Positions 1 through 8,113 of a stretch of 51,699 nucleotides of DNA are shown here, one piece after another. The position numbers were made by a program, and so were the translations under genes. The DNA is from CAZHCG01 sp046484285 (GTDB lineage: Bacteria; Myxococcota_A; Polyangia; JAAYKL01): the NCBI GenBank assembly GCA_046484285.1, contig JAWOBP010000176.1, positions 1 to 51,699 on the forward strand. Direction: 5' to 3'. The notes beneath the pieces were generated by a model. The model saw only the letters and a list, made by a program, of their open reading frames with translations, was not told where the DNA came from and searched no databases. How positions within the stretch are numbered: position 1 is the first letter of the stretch; the number at the start of each line of letters is the position of its first letter.

Positions 1-322
1 CCCAGGCAGTTGACCTTGAGCAGGACCCGGTCGTCCGGCCGCACGAATCTCAGCCAGGCGCGCCCCGTGTCGCTCTCGCCGGCCAGCGCGCGAACGGCCC
101 GGTCGACCATCGTGCGCGCCGCGTCGGCCCGCGGAAACAGCTCGCCCTTGAAGCCCGGCATGTGCACCGAGACGACGTGGCCCGGCGCTCCCGCGGCCGG
201 CGACGGGCCCGCTCCTCCGGCGGCGTCTGATATCCGGCTCCGAGCGCCGCGGCTCCGGCCGCTGTGGCGCTCAGGCGCAGCATCTCGCGGCGCGAGAGCG
301 ACGTTGTGCCGATCTCACTCAT
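1..322 (-). pseudogene. DUF362-family Fe-S/Tat-exported protein, 5' part, with apparent frameshift; runs off window
   Basis: From ATG at 322 the first frame reads a twin-arginine-type signal (SRREMLRLSATAAGAAALGAG). Around 215-235 the good coding signal moves to another frame of the same strand. That frame continues with VVSVHMPGFKGELFPRADAA, then a region ending VRPDDRVLLKVNCLG at the window edge. The VLLKVNCLG motif near the N-terminus is typical of DUF362 proteins, which are often Tat-exported and linked to Fe-S proteins. Neither frame alone gives signal plus domain, so the gene is either a frameshifted pseudogene or carries a sequencing error in a G/C-rich stretch. The C-terminal bulk lies outside the window. 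The family call rests on about 60 residues. Confidence 0.5.
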
Positions 323-332
323 CGCCGTGGCA

Positions 333-1670
333 TCATACAGGATCCGGCCCGGCGATCACGAACAGCAGATCGGCCGCGTTGGTGCCGGTCGGCCCGGTGA
401 CCAGCAAGTCGCCGGAGGCCTCCAGCGCCCGGTGGGAGTCGTTGTCGGCCAGCAGCGCCTCCGGATCCGGCCCAACAGCGCGGATCCGGCCCGCCGTGCC
501 GCCGTCGACCGCCGCGCCGGCCGCGTCCGTCGGTCCGTCGATTCCGTCGGTGCCCAGCGCCGCGATCAGCACCCCCTCCGCTCCCTCGATCTCGAGCGCC
601 GCGGCCAACGCCAGCTCCTGGTTGCGACCCCCGCGCCCGCCTCCGCGGACCGTGACCGTGGTCTCGCCGGCCAGCACGCGACAGAGCGGACGATCCGCGC
701 CGGCGAGCCGGCGGGCCAGGGCGCCGGCCCGGCGACCCACCTCGCGCGCCTCTCCGGTCATCGAGAGCGTCTCGATCTCCGCCCGGTAGCCCCGCCGCAG
801 CGCCTCCTCGACCGCGGCGCGGGCCGCTACGCCGCCGCCGCCCACCACCCGGTTGTGCACGCGCCCGAAGATCGGATCGCCCGGCCCCGGCGTCTCCGGG
901 ATCAGGCCCGCGGCGCCGCGCTCCAGCCGTTCGATCACGGCGCGCGGCGCGGCGGAGAGCAGCCGGCATCGCTCCAGCGCAGCGAGCGCGTCGGCGAAGG
1001 TGGTCGGATCCGGCGCGGTGGGACCGGAGGCGATCGCGTCGAGCGGATCGCCGACCACGTCCGAGAGCACCAGCGCCTCTGTTCGCGCCGGGTACGCCAG
1101 CCGGACCAGCTGCCCGCCCTGGATCGCGGAGAGGTGCTTGCGCACCGCGTTGAGCTCCTCGATCCGAGCCCCGCCCGCGATCAGCGCCGAGGTGACCGCG
1201 ACCAGGTCCTCCAGCGAGATCCCCTCGGCCGCAAGCGGCAGCAGCGCCGAGCCTCCCCCGGAGATAACCGCCACGAGCAGGTCGTCCGCGCGCAACTCGT
1301 CGGCGAGCGCGGCGACGCGGCGCGCGGCCTCTGCTCCGGAGGCGTCGGGCAACGGGTGGGAGGCGAGCGCGACCTCGAACGCGCCTTGCGCCTCCGCCGG
1401 GTCGGCGTAGCCTCGCGGAGCCACGACCAGCCCGCGCTCGATCCCGACGCCCAGCGCTTCGACCGCGGCGCGGGCCATCGGCAGCGCCGCCTTGCCGAAT
1501 CCCACCAGCCGGACCCGCGCCACCCCTGCGGTATCGATTCGATTTGCGCCCCGGCGCGCCGCCGCGGCCGGATCGACCGCCTCCAGCGCCGCGGCGATCA
1601 TCGCTTTCACGGCGCGCCGCGGCGCGGCGGTCTCCTCTCTGGACGGGGCATCCGGGCGCATCGCGGGCAT
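333..1670 (-). CDS. Glycerate 2-kinase (MOFRL/GckA family)
   Basis: The 445-residue protein has the usual length and layout of the MOFRL-type glycerate kinases (GckA/TtuD), which phosphorylate D-glycerate to 2-phosphoglycerate in the cytoplasm using ATP. The N-terminal domain carries VGFGKAALPMARAA, the glycine-rich VAVISGGGSALLPLA and the conserved ELNAVRKHLSAIQGGQL block. The C-terminal MOFRL domain has GGRNQELALAAAL, LGTDGIDGPTDAAGA and ends with TGPTGTNAADLLF. I chose ATG 1670, which gives MPAMRP; a second in-frame ATG lies at 1661. The gene is divergent from uppP across 69 bp and ends 10 bp before the start of the DUF362 gene, which runs the same way. Confidence in the family is high; the in vivo substrate is inferred. 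Confidence 0.92.
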   Translation of the reverse strand: MPAMRPDAPSREETAAPRRAVKAMIAAALEAVDPAAAARRGANRIDTAGVARVRLVGFGKAALPMARAAVEALGVGIERGLVVAPRGYADPAEAQGAFEVALASHPLPDASGAEAARRVAALADELRADDLLVAVISGGGSALLPLAAEGISLEDLVAVTSALIAGGARIEELNAVRKHLSAIQGGQLVRLAYPARTEALVLSDVVGDPLDAIASGPTAPDPTTFADALAALERCRLLSAAPRAVIERLERGAAGLIPETPGPGDPIFGRVHNRVVGGGGVAARAAVEEALRRGYRAEIETLSMTGEAREVGRRAGALARRLAGADRPLCRVLAGETTVTVRGGGRGGRNQELALAAALEIEGAEGVLIAALGTDGIDGPTDAAGAAVDGGTAGRIRAVGPDPEALLADNDSHRALEASGDLLVTGPTGTNAADLLFVIAGPDPV

Positions 1671-1739
1671 GATAGCATCAACCTCCCGGCCCGTCGCGGC
1701 GACTTGACCCGCCGGCGGGCCGAGGTTACCCAACTGCGA

Positions 1740-2573
1740 ATGGAAACGCTGTGGATCGCCGTGCTGGGAGTGGTGCAGGGGGCCACCGAGTTCCTGCCCG
1801 TCTCCTCGTCCGGCCACCTGGCAGCCGCCGAGCTGCTGCTCGAGCGGCGCGGAGTCGAGCTGTCGCTGACCGAGTGCCCGCTGCTGCTCGAGGTGCTGCT
1901 GCACCTGGCGACCGCGCTGGCGGTGATCGCGGTCTACCGCCGCGAGGTCGTCGCCGCGATCGCGGGGCTGGGCCGCGCCTTCGTGGCCGTGACGCGCAGG
2001 AGCCTGGGCGAGACGCTGGCCGCCGACGACGACGCCAACCTGGCGCTGGCCCTGGTCGTGGGATCGATCCCGACCGCGCTGCTGGGCCTGGCGCTGCGCG
2101 AGCCGGCCGCGGTGGTGGCCGCATCCCCGACCGGGCTGGGCTTCACCTTCCTGGGCTGCGCGCTGCTGCTGCTGGCCAGCCGCTGGTGGCCGGGCGGCGC
2201 GCGGCGGCTCGACCTGCGCGCGGCGCTGCTGATAGGATCGATCCAGGGCGTGGCCGTGCTGCCGGGCATCTCCCGGTCGGGCGTCACGATCGCCACGGCG
2301 CTGGCGCTGGGTCTGGGGCGCGAGGAGGCGGCGCGCTTTTCGTTTCTGCTCTCGCTGCCGGCGATCCTGGGCGCGGCGCTGCTGGAGCTGGACGCGGCGC
2401 AGCTCGCCTCTGCGGACAGGGCGGCGAGCTTCGGGCTGGGGGCGCTGGCGGCGTTCGTGACCGGCCTTGTCGCACTGCTGGTCTTGCTGCGAGTGGTGCG
2501 ACGCGGCAAGCTGTGGTTGTTCGCGCCCTACGTGGCGGGGGTCGGTATCGTTTCGCTCGCGCTGCTCGGCTGA
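1740..2573 (+). CDS. uppP: Undecaprenyl-diphosphatase (UppP/BacA)
   Basis: This 277-residue integral membrane protein recycles undecaprenyl diphosphate to the monophosphate carrier needed for peptidoglycan and surface polysaccharide export. Both family signatures are present: QGATEFLPVSSSGHL at about residues 13-27 and LPGISRSGVTIATALALG at about 178-195, which contain the catalytic Glu/Ser/Arg residues. The rest is a run of hydrophobic helices. Length matches the family. No good Shine-Dalgarno precedes ATG 1740. A TTGACC box at 1704-1709 lies at a distance that could give a very short leader or none. The next gene, a sugar-nucleotide enzyme, follows after 32 bp, which suggests a cell-envelope transcription unit. 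Confidence 0.95.
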   Translation: METLWIAVLGVVQGATEFLPVSSSGHLAAAELLLERRGVELSLTECPLLLEVLLHLATALAVIAVYRREVVAAIAGLGRAFVAVTRRSLGETLAADDDANLALALVVGSIPTALLGLALREPAAVVAASPTGLGFTFLGCALLLLASRWWPGGARRLDLRAALLIGSIQGVAVLPGISRSGVTIATALALGLGREEAARFSFLLSLPAILGAALLELDAAQLASADRAASFGLGALAAFVTGLVALLVLLRVVRRGKLWLFAPYVAGVGIVSLALLG

Positions 2574-2605
2574 GCGGTCGCGGGCCATCAGAGGAGGTGA
2601 GCGAG

Positions 2606-3676
2606 ATGGATCACACCTGGGCTGTTGTGATGGCGGGAGGAGTGGGCTCGCGCTTCTGGCCGGCGAGCAGGAAGCGCACCCCCAAGCAGCTGCTCGACCT
2701 GGTGGGCAGCGGTCGCACGATGATCGCCGACACGGTCGAGCGGCTGGGACCCGACGTGCCGCCCGAGCGGGTGCTGGTGGTCACCGGGCGCGTGACCGTC
2801 GACGCGGTCGTCGAGGCGCTGCCCGAGCTGCCGCAGGAGAACATCCTGGCCGAGCCCGAGGGGCGCAACACCGCGCCGTGCATCGGCTGGGCCGCGCTGC
2901 ACGTGCGCCGCAGGGATCCCGACGGCGTGCTGGCGGTGATGCCCTCCGATCACCTGGTCGCCGAGCGGCGGGGTTTTCTCGACGCGATGCGCACCGCGGT
3001 CGGCGCGGCTCGCGAGGGCACGCTGGTCACCTTCGGGATCGCGCCCGACCGGCCGGAGACCGGCTTCGGCTACATCGAGATGGGCGACGAGCTGCGGGCC
3101 GGGGTGCACCGCGTGCGACGCTTCGTGGAGAAGCCGGACCTCGAGACCGCCGAGCGCTACCTGGAGGCCGGCAACTTCGCCTGGAACTCCGGGATGTTCT
3201 TCTTCGGCGCCGGGCGGGTGCTGGCCGAGATCGAGCGGCAGATGCCCGACCTGCACCTGGGGCTGGCCGAGATCGACGCCGCGCTGGGCCGCGGCGAGGA
3301 GCAGGAGACCCTGGAGCGCGTCTTCCCCTCGCTGCCGTCGCAGTCGATCGACTACGGGGTGATGGAGGGCGCCGAGGAGATCGCCTGCGTGCCGGCCGAC
3401 TTCGGCTGGTCCGACCTGGGCTCCTGGGAGGCCGCCTACGAGCTGTCCGAGCGCGACGGCGACGACAACGCGGTCGGCTCCGCAGCGGTCGTCGTCGACT
3501 CCCGCGGCTGCCTGGCGCGTGCGCCCGAGGGCAAGCTGGTGGCGCTGGTGGGAGTCGAGAACGTGGTGGCTGTCGACACCGGCGACGCGCTGCTGATCTG
3601 CCGGCGCGAGCGCGCGCAGGAGGTCAAGCAGGTGGTCAAAGCGCTCGAGGACGAGGGCCGCGACGACCTGCTCTGA
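2606..3676 (+). CDS. Mannose-1-phosphate guanylyltransferase (GDP-mannose synthesis)
   Basis: The 356-residue protein makes GDP-mannose from GTP and mannose 1-phosphate. The nucleotidyltransferase signature VMAGGVGSRFWPASRKRTPK at about residues 8-27 matches GGxGxRLWPxSRxxxPKQ. Further family blocks are ILAEPEGRNTAPCIGWAAL, MPSDHLV, ETGFGYIE, FVEKP, WNSGMFFF, SIDYGVME and FGWSDLGSWEA. It is the short form, lacking the C-terminal phosphomannose isomerase domain of the ManC/AlgA type. A strong ribosome binding site (agaggaggtgag) precedes ATG 2606. It follows uppP by 32 bp and probably shares its transcript, consistent with polysaccharide or glycoconjugate synthesis. Confidence 0.93.
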   Translation: MDHTWAVVMAGGVGSRFWPASRKRTPKQLLDLVGSGRTMIADTVERLGPDVPPERVLVVTGRVTVDAVVEALPELPQENILAEPEGRNTAPCIGWAALHVRRRDPDGVLAVMPSDHLVAERRGFLDAMRTAVGAAREGTLVTFGIAPDRPETGFGYIEMGDELRAGVHRVRRFVEKPDLETAERYLEAGNFAWNSGMFFFGAGRVLAEIERQMPDLHLGLAEIDAALGRGEEQETLERVFPSLPSQSIDYGVMEGAEEIACVPADFGWSDLGSWEAAYELSERDGDDNAVGSAAVVVDSRGCLARAPEGKLVALVGVENVVAVDTGDALLICRRERAQEVKQVVKALEDEGRDDLL

Positions 3677-3734
3677 TCTTTTCTTCGACCTCCGGATCGT
3701 CGAGCCGTCCCCGATCGAGGCGGAGTGACCCGGG

Positions 3735-5558
3735 CTACGAGGAGACTCCCCAGCCGATCGTGATCGCGAACGCCGCGACCGTCACGGCCAGCAGGTTCAT
3801 GAAGACTCCGACCCTGAGGAAGTCGGTGTAGCGGTATCCGCCGGGACCGTAGATGATCAGGTTGGTCTGGTAGCCGAGCGGGGTGGCGAACGAGGCCGCC
3901 GCCGCCACCGACACGGCGATCATGAACGGGCGGGGATCGACGCCCGCCTGCTGAGCGGCCGAGAGCGCGACCGGGAAGAACAGTGCCGCCGCGGCCTTGT
4001 TGGTCACCAGCTCGGTGAAGAGGTTGGTCAGGACCAGCACGGCCGCCAGCACCGCAACCGGTCCCAGCGCCGAGACCGCCTCGACGACCAGGCCGGCCAG
4101 CACGGCCGCCAGCCCCGTGACCTCGAGCGCCTTGCCCACGCCCAGCGCGGCGGCGATCACGACCAGCACCGCCAGGTCGATCGAGCGCCGCGCGCCATCC
4201 GGAGAGACCAAGCGCGCGACCACCAACAGCGCCGCCGCGCCGATCGCCGAGACCACCATCGGGACCAGCTCCAGGGCGGGCAAGGCGACCATGACGCCCA
4301 CCACCGCGAGCACGAACGGCGCCTTCTCGTGCCGCACCGGCCGCACGTCGCCCACCTGGGAGACCAGGTAGAAGTGGACCGAGTTGTACCAGCGCCGCGC
4401 GAAGCCGGAAGGCGCCTCGAGCAGCAGCGTGTCGCCCGGCCGCAGCACGATGTCGCCGATCTTGGATTCGATACGGGCCCCGGCGCGGTGGACCGCGATC
4501 ACGGCGGCGTCGTAGTGGTTGCGGAAACCGGCGTCGCGGATGCCCTGGCCCACCAGCGGCGAGGTCGGCGAGATCACCACCTCGAAGAGGCGCAGATCGC
4601 CCGCCCCGCCCTCGCGGCGCACGTCGAGAGTTCCGGTCTCGTCGACCACAGCCAGGCCGGGGATCGCCTTGAGCTCGACCAGGGTCGAGACCAGCCCGGT
4701 GAACAGCAGTCGGTCGCCAGCCTGCAGCACGTAGGTGGGGGGAACCGGCCCGATCACGTTGCCCTCCCGCTCGACGTGCACCAGGTAGAGCCCCTCGAGG
4801 TGGCGCAGGCCGGCGTCCTCGATGCTCTTGCCGATCAGCGTGCACTCGGGGAGCACCTCCATCTCCAATAGGTACTCCCGGCGCTCGTCGGCCAGCTGAT
4901 CGGTGATGTCGCGGCGGCTGGGCAGCAGCTTGCGGCCGACCAGCACCATGAATGCCAGGCCGACCACCGCGATCGGCAACCCGGCGCGGCCGATCTCGAA
5001 CATTCCGATCGGCTCGAAGCCGTGGTCGACCATCATCCCGCTGACGACCAAGTTGGTCGAGGTGCCCACCAGCGTGCACATCCCGCCCAGGATCGAGGCG
5101 TACGAAAGCGGGATCAGCAGCCGCGAGGGCGAGATGTCGTGGCGAATCGCCCAGCCGCGCACGACCGGCACGAACATCGCGACCACCGGCGTGTTGTTGA
5201 GAAACGCCGAGACGGCGACCGTGGGCACCATCAGACGGAAGACGGCCGTGATGTGGCGCCTGGAGTTGCCCAGCAGGGCGAGCGCGATCCGCACCAGCCC
5301 GCCGGACTCCTGCACCGCCTGGGCCACCAAGAACAAAGCGGCGATCGTGAGCAGACCCTGGTTGCTGAAGCCGTCCAGGGCCTGGCGGGGAGTCAGCACT
5401 CCGGCCGCCAGCAGCGCGGCCAGCGCCACGCCCAGGACCACGGGCGGTCCCAGCCACTCGCGCACCAGCGCCACCACCATCGCCAACACCACGGCTCCGG
5501 TGTACCAGGCCTGCCACCCGAGATCCGAGAACTCCACCGCTGTGCTCGTCGCCACCAA
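3735..5558 (-). CDS. SLC13/DASS-family anion transporter with two TrkA-C domains
   Basis: This 607-residue inner-membrane protein has the layout of bacterial SLC13-type (ArsB/NhaD-like) sodium/anion symporters. A hydrophobic N-terminal half carries a family block ending FLNNTPVVAMFVPVV. Two soluble TrkA-C (RCK-C) domains follow at about residues 215-300 and 320-400. A second membrane half carries FTELVTNKAAAALFFPVALS and ATPLGYQTNLIIYGPGGY. The paired SNT/TNxxA-type motifs bind sodium and substrate in this family, whose members take up sulfate, dicarboxylates or phosphate; the substrate cannot be read here. ATG 5558 is the only strong start. The gene is convergent with the GDP-mannose enzyme and divergent from the FHA gene. 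A hairpin followed by a T-run lies upstream of it (5630-5667). Confidence 0.88.
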   Translation of the reverse strand: MVATSTAVEFSDLGWQAWYTGAVVLAMVVALVREWLGPPVVLGVALAALLAAGVLTPRQALDGFSNQGLLTIAALFLVAQAVQESGGLVRIALALLGNSRRHITAVFRLMVPTVAVSAFLNNTPVVAMFVPVVRGWAIRHDISPSRLLIPLSYASILGGMCTLVGTSTNLVVSGMMVDHGFEPIGMFEIGRAGLPIAVVGLAFMVLVGRKLLPSRRDITDQLADERREYLLEMEVLPECTLIGKSIEDAGLRHLEGLYLVHVEREGNVIGPVPPTYVLQAGDRLLFTGLVSTLVELKAIPGLAVVDETGTLDVRREGGAGDLRLFEVVISPTSPLVGQGIRDAGFRNHYDAAVIAVHRAGARIESKIGDIVLRPGDTLLLEAPSGFARRWYNSVHFYLVSQVGDVRPVRHEKAPFVLAVVGVMVALPALELVPMVVSAIGAAALLVVARLVSPDGARRSIDLAVLVVIAAALGVGKALEVTGLAAVLAGLVVEAVSALGPVAVLAAVLVLTNLFTELVTNKAAAALFFPVALSAAQQAGVDPRPFMIAVSVAAAASFATPLGYQTNLIIYGPGGYRYTDFLRVGVFMNLLAVTVAAFAITIGWGVSS

Positions 5559-5629
5559 GCCTCGCTCCGTCGACTGTGTCGGAGCTTACCCCAACCGCCG
5601 GGGCAGGTGTCAAAAGGAACGGCGCCTGC

Positions 5630-5667
5630 AAAAAAGAGAATCGGCCAGCTCGCCGGGCTCGCCGATT
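5630..5667 (-). terminator. Hairpin plus T6 tract upstream of the SLC13 transporter
   Basis: On the minus strand an inverted repeat AATCGGC...GCCGATT (5639-5667, 7-bp perfect stem, G/C-rich 15-nt loop able to pair internally) is followed after three bases by six T residues (5630-5635). This has the shape of an intrinsic terminator. It lies about 70 bp 5' of the transporter start, inside the divergent region, so it either ends a minus-strand transcript that begins inside the FHA gene or acts as a leader attenuator. Confidence 0.4.
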
Positions 5668-5732
5668 GAGTCGCGCGCTCGGGAGCGAAGCTGGACCCGG
5701 AAGTGGAAAGCGGCTAGTTTCTGTTGCCGGGA

Positions 5733-6779
5733 ATGGCTATCAGGCTCACCATCATCGATCCGGCTCGGCCAGACACGGAGCACACCCGCGGTTTCGTCCA
5801 GGACCGGGTCGTGATCGGCAGAGCGCGCTTTTGCGACATCTGTCTGCCCGAGATGGCGGTCTCGACCAGGCACGCGGAGATCCGCCTCGAGGGCACCGAC
5901 TACGCGATCGCCGATCTGGGCAGCCTCAACGGCACGCGGGTCGGCGGCGTCGAGCTGGTCCCGCACAGGCCGCGCATGCTGAAAAACGGTGACTCGATCG
6001 GAATCGCCGGGTTCGAGATCCGCTTCCGTCTCGGCGTGGCGCCGGGCCCGGCCGAGCCGCGCGACGCCTCGGTCAGGCAGGCGCGACAGATGCTGGCCGC
6101 GATGCTGGCCCGCTCCGGAGAGCCGCGACCGGGGCTGGCCCTGCTGGTGCTGGACGGCCCGGGCAAAGCCAGCCGCCACTCGCTGCCGGAGGGCCCGGCC
6201 CAGCTGGTGATCGGACGAGCGCGCGAAGCCGATATCCGTCTCGACGACCGCGACGTGTCCCGCGAGCACGCCGTCTTGCAGGTAGACGAGCGGGGAGAGC
6301 TGTCCCTGCGCGACCTGGGCAGTCGCCACGGTATCTCGATCGGCGGCGAGCTGGTCGAGAGCGCCCCGCTGCGGCCCGGGGTCTCGTTCGTCCTGGGCGG
6401 CACTACCCTGGCCGTGGAGCACCCGCTGGAGGCGCCGCTGGCCTCGGTGATGGAGGCGCCCGAGGAAGAAACCTCCTCCTACTCGCCGCTGGTGGAGACG
6501 GAGCGGCCGGAAGAGAGAGACCCTTTTGGAGACGAGCCCGCGGACGCGGCCGAGAGCGACGATTCCGAGGACGAAACGCCTGATCCGGAGGCGCGGGAAG
6601 AGGAGCTGCCGGTCGGTCCGCCGGATCCGATGGCCTACCCTGGCCAGGCCGGCTACGTGCGCACCGAGCGCGAGATCCGCCGTCCCGAGCTGGAGGACGG
6701 ATCTGACTTCGGGCTGATCGTGGTCGGCGCGATCATCGTCGTCGCCGCCGTGGTGGGGCTGGTTCTGCTTCTGGCCTGA
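5733..6779 (+). CDS. Tandem FHA-domain protein with C-terminal membrane anchor
   Basis: The 348-residue protein has two forkhead-associated domains that would bind phosphothreonine peptides. FHA1 (about 24-100) has GRARFCD, STRHAEI and GSLNGTRV. FHA2 (about 157-228) has GRAREADI, SREHAVL and GSRHGI. A long acidic, low-complexity linker follows, and a single hydrophobic segment (about 323-347) ends the protein with almost nothing after it, as in tail-anchored proteins. The FHA domains should therefore face the cytoplasm at the inner membrane. ATG 5733 is preferred over an in-frame TTG at 5724. No kinase is adjacent. Two further FHA proteins occur near 38-41 kb. Confidence 0.85.
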   Translation: MAIRLTIIDPARPDTEHTRGFVQDRVVIGRARFCDICLPEMAVSTRHAEIRLEGTDYAIADLGSLNGTRVGGVELVPHRPRMLKNGDSIGIAGFEIRFRLGVAPGPAEPRDASVRQARQMLAAMLARSGEPRPGLALLVLDGPGKASRHSLPEGPAQLVIGRAREADIRLDDRDVSREHAVLQVDERGELSLRDLGSRHGISIGGELVESAPLRPGVSFVLGGTTLAVEHPLEAPLASVMEAPEEETSSYSPLVETERPEERDPFGDEPADAAESDDSEDETPDPEAREEELPVGPPDPMAYPGQAGYVRTEREIRRPELEDGSDFGLIVVGAIIVVAAVVGLVLLLA

Positions 6780-6786
6780 ACGACGA

Positions 6787-6816
6787 TTGCCCGATCCGAC
6801 CGGCGCGTGCGATAAT
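6787..6816 (+). promoter_or_regulatory. Candidate promoter of the exonuclease gene
   Basis: TTGCCC (6787-6792), an 18-bp spacer and GATAAT (6811-6816) lie 40 bp before the ATG, leaving room for a normal leader with the GGAGGAGGGG ribosome site. This is a reading by eye only. Confidence 0.4.
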
Positions 6817-6855
6817 CTCTCGTGTCGGCTCAGGCGCCGGCGGAGGAGGGGCGCG

Positions 6856-7659
6856 ATGGGGCTCTCGCTAGACCGGCCGATCATCTTCTTCGACCTGGAG
6901 ACCACGGGCACCGATCCGCGCCGCGACCGCATCGTCGAGCTGGCCGCGGTCAAGCTGAGGCCCGACGGCTCGCGCGAGGACAAGTGCCGCCGCTTCAATC
7001 CGCAGATCCCGATTCCCAAAGAGGCGATTGCGGTGCACGGGATCACCGACGAGGAGGTGCGCGACGAGCCTCCGTTCGCCAAGGTGGCCAAGGGCCCCCA
7101 GGGCGTCGCCGCCTACTTCGCCGGCTGCGACCTGGGCGGGTACAACGTGATTCATTTCGACATTCCGATGCTGCGCGCCGAGTTGGAGCGCGCCGGCGAG
7201 AAGCTGGATCTCTCCCAGGTCTCGGTGATCGACGCCTACCGGATCTTCACCAGCCGCGAGCCGCGCGACCTGTCCGGCGCGGTCCGCTTCTACCTGGGCC
7301 GCACCCACGGAGAGGCGCACAGCGCGGTGGGCGACGTCCGGGCGACGATCGAGGTGCTCGAGGCGCAGCTCGACCGCTACCGCGATCTGCCGCGCGAGCC
7401 CCGCTCGCTGGACGCCGCCGTCCGCGACCCCGAGGAAGTAGACCTGCGCGGCAAGCTGAAGTGGATCGACGGCGAGGTCGCGATCAATTTCGGGCGTCAC
7501 AAGGGACGCTCGCTGCGCTACCTGTCGCGCGAGGAGCCGGACTACATCCGCTGGATGATCGACAGCGACGTGGTCCCCGACGCGGTGCACCATCTGCACG
7601 ACGCGCTGATCGGCCACTTCGAGACCCGGGAGGGCGGCGACGAAGGAGAGAGCACCTGA
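6856..7659 (+). CDS. DEDDh 3'-5' exonuclease (DnaQ-like) with ExoX-type C-terminal domain
   Basis: The 267-residue protein starts with a DnaQ-type exonuclease fold: Exo I FFDLETTGTDP (about 12-22), Exo II GYNVIHFDIPML (about 95-106) and Exo III HSAVGDVRAT (about 155-164), giving the Asp/Glu/Asp/His/Asp metal-binding set. The C-terminal block VAINFGRHKGRSLRYL...YIRWM (about 213-235) resembles the small domain found at the end of ExoX and related nucleases. It probably trims DNA or RNA 3' ends in repair or proofreading. ATG 6856 was chosen because GGAGGAGGGG precedes it; an upstream in-frame ATG would add 23 Arg-rich residues with no ribosome site. Confidence 0.88.
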   Translation: MGLSLDRPIIFFDLETTGTDPRRDRIVELAAVKLRPDGSREDKCRRFNPQIPIPKEAIAVHGITDEEVRDEPPFAKVAKGPQGVAAYFAGCDLGGYNVIHFDIPMLRAELERAGEKLDLSQVSVIDAYRIFTSREPRDLSGAVRFYLGRTHGEAHSAVGDVRATIEVLEAQLDRYRDLPREPRSLDAAVRDPEEVDLRGKLKWIDGEVAINFGRHKGRSLRYLSREEPDYIRWMIDSDVVPDAVHHLHDALIGHFETREGGDEGEST

Positions 7660-7737
7660 GCAACCGGATTCCGAAGGCGCCACCGCCCATCGATTCCCAA
7701 GGCATCGAGCCCTGAGCCGCGGCGGCGATCCGGCCGC

Positions 7738-7986
7738 TCAGCCGGCTTGCGGGTAGTCGAACCTGGCGAGCAGCTCGCGGTCGCGGCGCGAGTCGGCGGC
7801 TCTCGGCACCGCCGGCAGGTGCACGGAGATCGGCCGGATCGAGGCCGCGGCGGCCTCCGGATCGGCGGCGCGGCGGACCGCCTCCAGCAGGCAGTCGCTG
7901 CACAGCAACTCGTCCCCGAAGGCGGCTACCGCCAGGGTGGAGCAGTTGTCGCAGAAGATCGGCATCTCGCTTTCCAGCACCATCAC
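7738..7986 (-). CDS. Small zinc-ribbon-like protein
   Basis: An 82-residue protein carries CDNC (about 12-15) and CSDC (about 29-32) with 13 residues between, a likely single zinc-binding knuckle. The remainder is Ala/Arg-rich and not recognised. There are two adjacent ATG codons (7986 and 7983); the GGGAAGGTG ribosome site spaces better for the second. It lies between the exonuclease (convergent) and the barrel gene (same strand, 127 bp upstream). No function is assigned. Confidence 0.6.
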   Translation of the reverse strand: MMVLESEMPIFCDNCSTLAVAAFGDELLCSDCLLEAVRRAADPEAAAASIRPISVHLPAVPRAADSRRDRELLARFDYPQAG

Positions 7987-8064
7987 CTTCCCTTTTCGTT
8001 CCCAGCGAGTCGTTCCTCTTTATTAGTCTTTTACCGTGCTCGCGTTCGTCAACGACCAAAGCGC

Positions 8065-8104
8065 GGTTTTTGTTCCCGGTAGAAGGTTTTTGTTCCCGGT
8101 AGAA
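8065..8104. repeat. Perfect 20-bp tandem duplication
   Basis: The unit ggtttttgttcccggtagaa occurs twice head to tail (8065-8084 and 8085-8104) in the short gap between the zinc-ribbon gene and the 3' end of the barrel gene. It does not form a convincing hairpin, so I do not call it a terminator. Confidence 0.9.
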
Positions 8105-8113
8105 AAGGACAAA

